Positions 22,757 through 27,217 of a stretch of 27,217 bases of DNA are shown piece after piece. The translations under genes were made by a program, and so were the position numbers. The first letter of the stretch is position 1. The number at the start of each line of letters is the position of its first letter. A model generated the notes under the pieces. The model was not told where the DNA came from and searched no databases. It saw only the letters and a program-made list of their open reading frames with translations. Source of the stretch: Porphyromonadaceae bacterium UBA7141 (GTDB lineage Bacteria > Bacteroidota > Bacteroidia > Bacteroidales > Muribaculaceae); the NCBI GenBank assembly GCA_002491945.1, contig DKWX01000016.1, positions 1 to 27,217 of the forward strand, read 5' to 3'.

Positions 22757-24217
22757 TCAGGTAAGCAGGCGGGCATCGAGCAGGGTGCCTTCGAGAATGA
22801 AGGTGTTGTAACTCTCCAGTATATCAAGCAGCGCAGTCATCGCCTGACGTGTCTGCCGTGTATAGAGAGCGCCGCTGACGGCTCCGCTGGTGAGTTTCCC
22901 CTCAAGCGCACCTGTGACACCACTCACGTCTTCAAACATTTTGAGCTGTATGTTGAGCAGATCGGTGATACCTACCTGCGAGGCGTTGCCGCATACCTGC
23001 TGAGGCAGGGGCATACCGGCCTTGGGACGAAACAGAATCACACCGTTGAAACGACTCCATTCATCGCTGATATCATCAATTTCCACCCCTTCGGGCAATG
23101 CCGACTCGGGGAAAAGGAGCACTCCCTTGGCCGTGGAACGGAGCACCCAGTCATAGAGCGTGATAAGTCGGTTGGCATGACGCTGCTGGTCGATTACATC
23201 GGCCACGAAGCTATGGATTTCCCCATCGATAAAGGGATAAGCCTTCCACACATACGGATGCCCCCCTCCGGGGAGTGGCGATATCCCCTGAGCCAGCACA
23301 TGCCCTGTAGGTGCGATATACCGATAGTGCCATTCCTCATCGAGCATCCATTGCGGCTCACATCCGGCAGGAAGGTCGGCGCGGCGGTCGGCCTCTATCT
23401 TGTAGACTGTGCCGCGGGTGCGGTCGTGGACTCTGTAACGTTCGCAGGTCTCTCTCGTCCAGACTTCTATGACCCGGCATAACCCGGGAGCCGAGGGTGA
23501 GAGGAAGTCGGCATGCAATGTCTCCCGGGACGTACCGAACCCACGAGAACCTCCTGCACCGGCCACTGTCCCGGACTGTGGAAGGTAAATGTCACGCAGA
23601 GCGGCGCATTCCTCTTCGGTGCGGGCCATCGCGGCGCAGAGCGAAAGAAAGTCAAGGTCGTGGGTCTGCCCTATCATACGCACGTCCCATCCACGGAAGT
23701 CGCGTGTGGCGGCATCGACAAAAAAAGTGTCCGGGGCCACATAGTCGGTGCGCAGGCGACCGGCATGCCGGTCGCCCGGACGACGCCTCATTGTGTTGCC
23801 TGCGGTGCTCTTGCGGTGCACAGCCAGTCCTGAAATCAGAAATTCCTCCATCGTGCGGGCATGAAGTTCCTCCATGCGGTTATAGAGGGCATTGTCGATG
23901 AGATGACGGTAGAATGCCGCCTGTGCCGGAGATTCGTCATCGAGATTCAGACGCTCGGCCGAGGGGAAGGCATACTGGTTGCGGAACACACCGAGCACGC
24001 TGCGCACCATGCGGCGTATGAGGTTGTTCTTGAGCGGGATGTTGCCTTGCTGGCGGATATAATCTTCTTCTCGCATCATGCGTCCGTCGACATGTATCAG
24101 GTCGTCCCACTGTCGGCCGTAGCAGTAGCGTTTGCATCGTTCGCGCGCTTCGCGGAAGTCGGCCATCGCCTGCCAATGTGAGGCGGCGGCCTGAAGGGTT
24201 TCAAAATCTGTAATCAT
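22757..24217 (-). CDS. Phage portal-like protein
   Basis: A 486-aa protein with the layout of portal proteins found in Bacteroidales prophages: an N-terminal helical part with NIPLKNNLIRRMVRSVLGVFRNQYAFP, a stem/wing region with DYVAPDTFFVDAATRDFRGW, then FVADVIDQQRHANRLITLYD and FEDVSGVTGALEGKLTSGAVSGALYTRQTRQ, and a final helix. Portals form the dodecameric gate through which the terminase pumps DNA. The protein ends soon after that helix (ESYNTFILEGTLLDARLLT), where relatives usually continue, so a C-terminal truncation is possible; this is from memory of the family. It follows terL by 81 bp, as in phage packaging modules. No head gene follows; the terminator does. Confidence 0.72.
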   Translation of the reverse strand: MITDFETLQAAASHWQAMADFREARERCKRYCYGRQWDDLIHVDGRMMREEDYIRQQGNIPLKNNLIRRMVRSVLGVFRNQYAFPSAERLNLDDESPAQAAFYRHLIDNALYNRMEELHARTMEEFLISGLAVHRKSTAGNTMRRRPGDRHAGRLRTDYVAPDTFFVDAATRDFRGWDVRMIGQTHDLDFLSLCAAMARTEEECAALRDIYLPQSGTVAGAGGSRGFGTSRETLHADFLSPSAPGLCRVIEVWTRETCERYRVHDRTRGTVYKIEADRRADLPAGCEPQWMLDEEWHYRYIAPTGHVLAQGISPLPGGGHPYVWKAYPFIDGEIHSFVADVIDQQRHANRLITLYDWVLRSTAKGVLLFPESALPEGVEIDDISDEWSRFNGVILFRPKAGMPLPQQVCGNASQVGITDLLNIQLKMFEDVSGVTGALEGKLTSGAVSGALYTRQTRQAMTALLDILESYNTFILEGTLLDARLLT

Positions 24218-24298
24218 ATGTTTTGTTTTGTTGAGGTCTGATTGTTGTCAGACAGATGTACAGCTCTCTAAGAGCCTGCTTGAAATCAGGCCAGTTCC
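24218..24298 (-). other. Structured 81-bp spacer between terL and portal genes
   Basis: Three small inverted repeats crowd this spacer: GTCTGA/TCAGAC (24236-24253), GCTCT/AGAGC (24263-24275) and GCCTG/CAGGC (24274-24291). They could attenuate, process or terminate the transcript between the two genes. There is no long T-tract. Confidence 0.4.
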
Positions 24299-26392
24299 TT
24301 AGAAAGTGGCTTCCGAACACGGACGACTGCGCATCCGGCGTCGCATTCCGTGCCGGCGAGAGGCATCGGCACGGCGCGGGACATCCATCTCATGCAGTGC
24401 TATATGCAGCCCGATGGCGCGGGTCATGAGGATATCATCATGACATCCGGCTATGGCGCCGTAAGAGCCGTTGTCGCGCCGCTCGTAGCTCAACATTTCG
24501 TCGAGAGCGTCCTGACACCGCTCCACGTAAAGGCCGTCGCGCACCGCACGCACCAGTGTGGCTATCACCATTGGCTTGGTGACTGTGTTGGTGTGGAATC
24601 CGAGCTTCCATCGGCTCTGCTCCCGCACATCCTCCACGCTGCCGGCACGCATATATAGATTGGGATAGGCATCACGTATCTGAAGGAGTATATAGGGCAT
24701 CTGCCCCTCGTCGACGCCGCGGTCGCGCTCGCGTGTCTCAAGTGTATTGCTTTCCACCACAAGGAGCGCCCGGTCGTAATATGCGGCAATCTGCGCCGCA
24801 CGCCATGCCAGACGGTCGGCATCGCAGTGGCCGCGCCATTGGGCGGATATCTCGGGCGGAAGTCCGTCGGCCATCGGAGCACGGTCTATCACCGTAATCA
24901 CGCTCCAGTCTGACTTGGCCGAACGTCCCCCGACATCTACCACTGCCAGATAGCGGTCGCTGCACACGGCGCATTCCGGATGGCTCCATATCCGCAATCC
25001 GCCGGAAGGCGAGGGATTGAAGCGTAGATGTTCCAGACATTCCGGTCCTGTAAGGTCGGCATCCGACACAATCTCCCCCGAAGCCTCGGCATCGCGGCAC
25101 CCCGCACGCAGGGCCTCCACATCGCGGCGGTCGAACACGCGACACCCCGAATGTGCGAATGCCTCCACATCATCCGAGGGGTATTCGGCGGCCATACGGG
25201 CATTGTCGTTATATTTCGCCCGCTCGGCGATATACCAGTTGATGGCATCGAGTGTGGCCCCACGCTCAAAGAGTGAATAGAGATAGCGGCCTGATACGGT
25301 GCGCGAAGTCTCGGCATCCGACTCTCTCCCTTCCCATAGGCTGACTGCGAGTGCCTCGCGCCCTGAGTCGGACAGGGGGAGTGAATACTGGTCGATTTCA
25401 TACCAGCTGATGAAGAGCGGACGGAACTGCGACTCGCCGCGTGCGGCGGCCAGATATTCACGATGGAAGAAGTTGCCTGTGCCGTTGGCGGTGCTCTCAT
25501 AGACTATCATTGTGAGTGGCCGCAGCAGCACTCCCCCACATGCGCTGCGCACTATGTCTTCGGGTGATTTGCCATCGGTGGCACGCCAGATTCCCACTTC
25601 TGAGAGATGCACGAGGTTATAGTCGCCACCACGGCAGGAATCAGGACGCTCGGCACTCCCTATCTTCACCTTGCAGTTTCGCTGCGGCACCCTGAATATC
25701 ATGCCGCTGCGCCCCACTCCGGCTATCTTTTTGATTTTACAGGCATCTCCGCGCAGCTCTGCAAGTTCCTCCGGCTCATACAGCAGCCAGAGCGGATATG
25801 ATTCTATCATACGGTCAAACATATCCTTGATTTCATCCGACCCCGCACCCTGATGGGCTATTATAAGAGAGTTGAGTCCGGTGGAGTGCATCAGCTGGAG
25901 CCATGACATATAGAGCTGCGTACAAGTACTGCCCCCCCATTGGCGGGCTTTCAGCAGAATGATACGTATGGGTTGTCCTGCCACACGGGCCTCTTCGAAA
26001 CTTGCCACGAGACGGCGCTGCGCCCGGTTGAGACGGAAGTGGATATCGGCTCCTCCCCCTTTGTTTTTTATCAAGGCCGTCATAGCGGCCCAGAATGGGA
26101 AATCGTGCCTAAAGCGCAGGCGCACCATACTCTCTATCACCTCATCCGGAGTCTTGCCGAGACATCGGGCCACAGTGGCCACGCTCCCTTCTGCCAGAAG
26201 TCTGACTATCAGAGGCTCGCTGCTCATTGAATGCGGCAGATATTGGTCGGAGAGCAGGCAGTCGCTGAGATGCAGCAGGAAGCGGTCGCCTCCGGCGTTG
26301 AGACCGGTCACCGGGTCGACCGGTTTTGCCAGACGACTTCGCCGACGGGCATCTTCGGCGAGGATTTCAGCTGATGAATGATAAGTCTGCAT
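24299..26392 (-). CDS. Phage terminase large subunit (ATPase plus nuclease)
   Basis: A 697-aa DNA-packaging motor protein. The ATPase half has Walker A KARQWGGST (148-156), Walker B YNLVHLSEV ending in the catalytic Glu265, and the coupling motif YESTANG (298-304). The RNase H-like nuclease half has Asp486 in VVDVGGRSAKSDWS, Glu547 in LVVESN, and Asp652/653 in HDDILMTRA. All catalytic acids expected for the family are present, and no frameshift or stop interrupts the gene, so it looks functional. In phages it cuts concatemers and pumps DNA through the portal. It starts 26 bp after the small upstream gene and precedes the portal-like gene. No capsid genes accompany it in the window. Confidence 0.9.
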   Translation of the reverse strand: MQTYHSSAEILAEDARRRSRLAKPVDPVTGLNAGGDRFLLHLSDCLLSDQYLPHSMSSEPLIVRLLAEGSVATVARCLGKTPDEVIESMVRLRFRHDFPFWAAMTALIKNKGGGADIHFRLNRAQRRLVASFEEARVAGQPIRIILLKARQWGGSTCTQLYMSWLQLMHSTGLNSLIIAHQGAGSDEIKDMFDRMIESYPLWLLYEPEELAELRGDACKIKKIAGVGRSGMIFRVPQRNCKVKIGSAERPDSCRGGDYNLVHLSEVGIWRATDGKSPEDIVRSACGGVLLRPLTMIVYESTANGTGNFFHREYLAAARGESQFRPLFISWYEIDQYSLPLSDSGREALAVSLWEGRESDAETSRTVSGRYLYSLFERGATLDAINWYIAERAKYNDNARMAAEYPSDDVEAFAHSGCRVFDRRDVEALRAGCRDAEASGEIVSDADLTGPECLEHLRFNPSPSGGLRIWSHPECAVCSDRYLAVVDVGGRSAKSDWSVITVIDRAPMADGLPPEISAQWRGHCDADRLAWRAAQIAAYYDRALLVVESNTLETRERDRGVDEGQMPYILLQIRDAYPNLYMRAGSVEDVREQSRWKLGFHTNTVTKPMVIATLVRAVRDGLYVERCQDALDEMLSYERRDNGSYGAIAGCHDDILMTRAIGLHIALHEMDVPRRADASRRHGMRRRMRSRPCSEATF

Positions 26393-26409
26393 ATTATATA
26401 TAGATTCGA

Positions 26410-26421
26410 TTTAAACACTTA
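26410..26421 (+). repeat. Interspersed motif, copy 9, between the small gene and terL
   Basis: TTTAAACACTTAATTAC is a variant of the motif in plus orientation. It covers the stop codon of the small minus-strand gene, so it is opposite in direction to both flanking genes. Confidence 0.4.
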
Positions 26422-26874
26422 ATTACCGGATTCCGGGTTGCATACTGAACTGAGACGGCGCTTCATGGCATCGAGATATGCGGCGCGGAAAGTGGCATAT
26501 ACCAGAGTGCGGCAACTGCGCGGGGTGAGATAGAATTCGGGCGCCGGAGAATTGACTGCGGCATATACGGCATCGCGCAGGGTGCTCTCTATGCCGGAGG
26601 CAAGAAGGGCCTCGGCGCGCGATAGGATTTCATCCATCATTCTTACGCGATGGCGCAGGCGGACAGGCCAGTGCCCCAGACGCCGACGGGCTATCACAAG
26701 TTCGTAGGCCCGATCTTCGGAAATGAAAAAACGGCTTGCCGGACTCTCTGCCACACGACGGCATATTTCAAGCAGGTCGATGGCGCGCGCTTCTGACAGA
26801 AGGCGATTGAAGGTGGCTGCCAGTTCGGCATTACGTACTTTAGTGTAGTCGCAGACACATCCTTTCTTTTTCAT
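26419..26874 (-). CDS. Small protein with internal duplication, first gene of the packaging block
   Basis: I chose ATG 26874 (MKKKGCVCDYTKVRNAEL, 151 aa); the frame also opens at a TTG at 26910. The protein is helical and basic with no known catalytic motif. Two segments resemble each other: ESPASRFFISEDRAYELVIARR (43-64) and NSPAPEFYLTPRSCRTLVYATF (108-129), sharing SPA, a following F/Y, LV and A positions. As the gene just upstream of terL it occupies the place of a small terminase subunit or DNA-recognition factor, but I cannot confirm this from sequence. I do not recognise a named family. Confidence 0.65.
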   Translation of the reverse strand: MKKKGCVCDYTKVRNAELAATFNRLLSEARAIDLLEICRRVAESPASRFFISEDRAYELVIARRRLGHWPVRLRHRVRMMDEILSRAEALLASGIESTLRDAVYAAVNSPAPEFYLTPRSCRTLVYATFRAAYLDAMKRRLSSVCNPESGN

Positions 26875-27008
26875 AGGATAATTACTGTTTAGTATAGGGT
26901 TGAATGTCAATTATTTATTTACCTTTTCACTGTCTCCTCGGCCGTCGGATGTGAGAAGGCAAGCAATCAAAGCAATGCTAATCTTCACACTGCTTTTATA
27001 TAGCAATG

Positions 27009-27016
27009 CAAAGTTA
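27009..27016 (-). promoter_or_regulatory. Candidate promoter of the packaging block
   Basis: On the minus strand this reads TAACTTTG, a match to TAnnTTTG, about 135 bp before the ATG of the small gene. No good -33 TTTG lies at the usual 20-bp spacing, so strength is uncertain. Confidence 0.45.
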
Positions 27017-27035
27017 ATAAAAATATTTGTCAATA

Positions 27036-27046
27036 CTTACGGTAAG
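27036..27046. promoter_or_regulatory. Operator-like palindrome between divergent promoters
   Basis: CTTACGGTAAG has 5-bp arms around one central base. It sits between the minus promoter candidate (27009-27016) and the plus one (27065-27072), a usual place for a regulator of both. Confidence 0.35.
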
Positions 27047-27064
27047 CGTTGATTTTTTTCAGAG

Positions 27065-27072
27065 TAATTTTG
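27065..27072 (+). promoter_or_regulatory. Candidate plus-strand promoter at the right edge
   Basis: TAATTTTG matches the -7 consensus and is identical to the boxes at 9244, 18679 and 20570, though the -33 box is unclear. A GACAGA/TCTGTC inverted repeat lies at 27090-27103, and AGGAG at about 27201 could precede a gene that starts beyond the window. Positions 26875-27217 hold no complete gene. Confidence 0.45.
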
Positions 27073-27130
27073 CAACGTCGATACAGGACGACAGAAGTCT
27101 GTCTGAACTATTTCGATATCATGCTTTCTT

Positions 27131-27140
27131 AAGCAGGTGT
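27131..27140 (-). repeat. Interspersed motif, copy 10, near the right edge
   Basis: The minus strand reads AAATTTTGGACACCTGCTT, a variant with the AT-rich flank retained. It lies about 255 bp upstream of the small packaging-block gene, in the same orientation. Confidence 0.45.
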
Positions 27141-27217
27141 CCAAAATTTAATTTATGCGATATGCGGGCATATTTATTAGTCGGTTCCGATGCGAGTGAA
27201 GGAGAATATAAACATAT

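Noticed and set aside
22727..23482. 251-codon plus frame opposite the portal-like gene
   Set aside because: It lies antisense to the portal-like gene, begins inside the terminator stem, and encodes no recognisable motif. The minus-strand frame is twice as long and fits a family.
1..27217. CRISPR array, tRNA or rRNA genes
   Set aside because: I saw no regularly spaced repeats and no tRNA or rRNA signatures in the intergenic regions on either strand. The ACACTTACTTA copies are irregularly placed and not an array.

Overview
The window looks like chromosomal DNA of a member of the Bacteroidales, probably a gut lineage that has a type IX secretion system (T9SS), such as Muribaculaceae or a relative. 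The evidence is a PorZ homologue, C-terminal T9SS-type sorting domains, a BspA-like leucine-rich repeat protein, an Mrp ATPase without the C-terminal CxxC pair (usual in Bacteroidetes as I recall the family), several TAnnTTTG promoter boxes typical of the phylum, and almost no Shine-Dalgarno sequences. Bacteroides itself lacks a T9SS, so it is a poor fit. The family assignment is inference.

Layout. Positions 126-6943 hold mostly conserved housekeeping and envelope genes, all on +: rdgB, porZ, a secreted BspA-like LRR protein, trmB and mrp. Positions 6988-10195 hold membrane-lipid and envelope functions: an outer-membrane phospholipase A with its full catalytic triad, a family 2 glycosyltransferase whose N-terminal membrane anchor is cut off by an in-frame TGA, and an N-acyltransferase of the OlsB/GlsB (aminolipid) type. 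A 459-bp non-coding stretch follows. Positions 10655-15626 are a nonulosonic (sialic-acid-like) acid cluster: a LegB-like dehydratase, an ATP-grasp ligase, NeuB, NeuC/LegG and NeuA. It has ATGA start/stop overlaps, and no aminotransferase or acetyltransferase is visible. Next come a MATE/MOP-family transporter, a GH3-family acyl-adenylate protein, a secreted CotH-like kinase with its own promoter, and a membrane-bound CapD/PglF-type 4,6-dehydratase with its own promoter.

The right end (22757-26874, minus strand) differs: three genes read towards capD. They are a small protein with an internal duplication, a complete phage terminase large subunit with its ATPase and nuclease residues, and a portal-like protein that seems short at its C-terminus. 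The block has a candidate promoter and ends in a 20-bp hairpin terminator that directly abuts the host sugar-nucleotide gene. No capsid, protease, tail, lysis or integrase gene is present in the window. It is either a remnant or a self-contained DNA-packaging cassette; sequence beyond 27217 is needed to tell.

A second unexplained signal is a short interspersed motif, core ACACTTACTTA, often preceded by AT-rich sequence. It occurs about ten times, in intergenic DNA or at gene boundaries, in both orientations. Two copies share 19 identical bases 12.6 kb apart, and two others share about 30 bases in inverted orientation. Plus copies precede the starts of rdgB, porZ, legB and neuB. It may be a lineage-specific promoter or regulator element, or the ends of a small MITE-like element.
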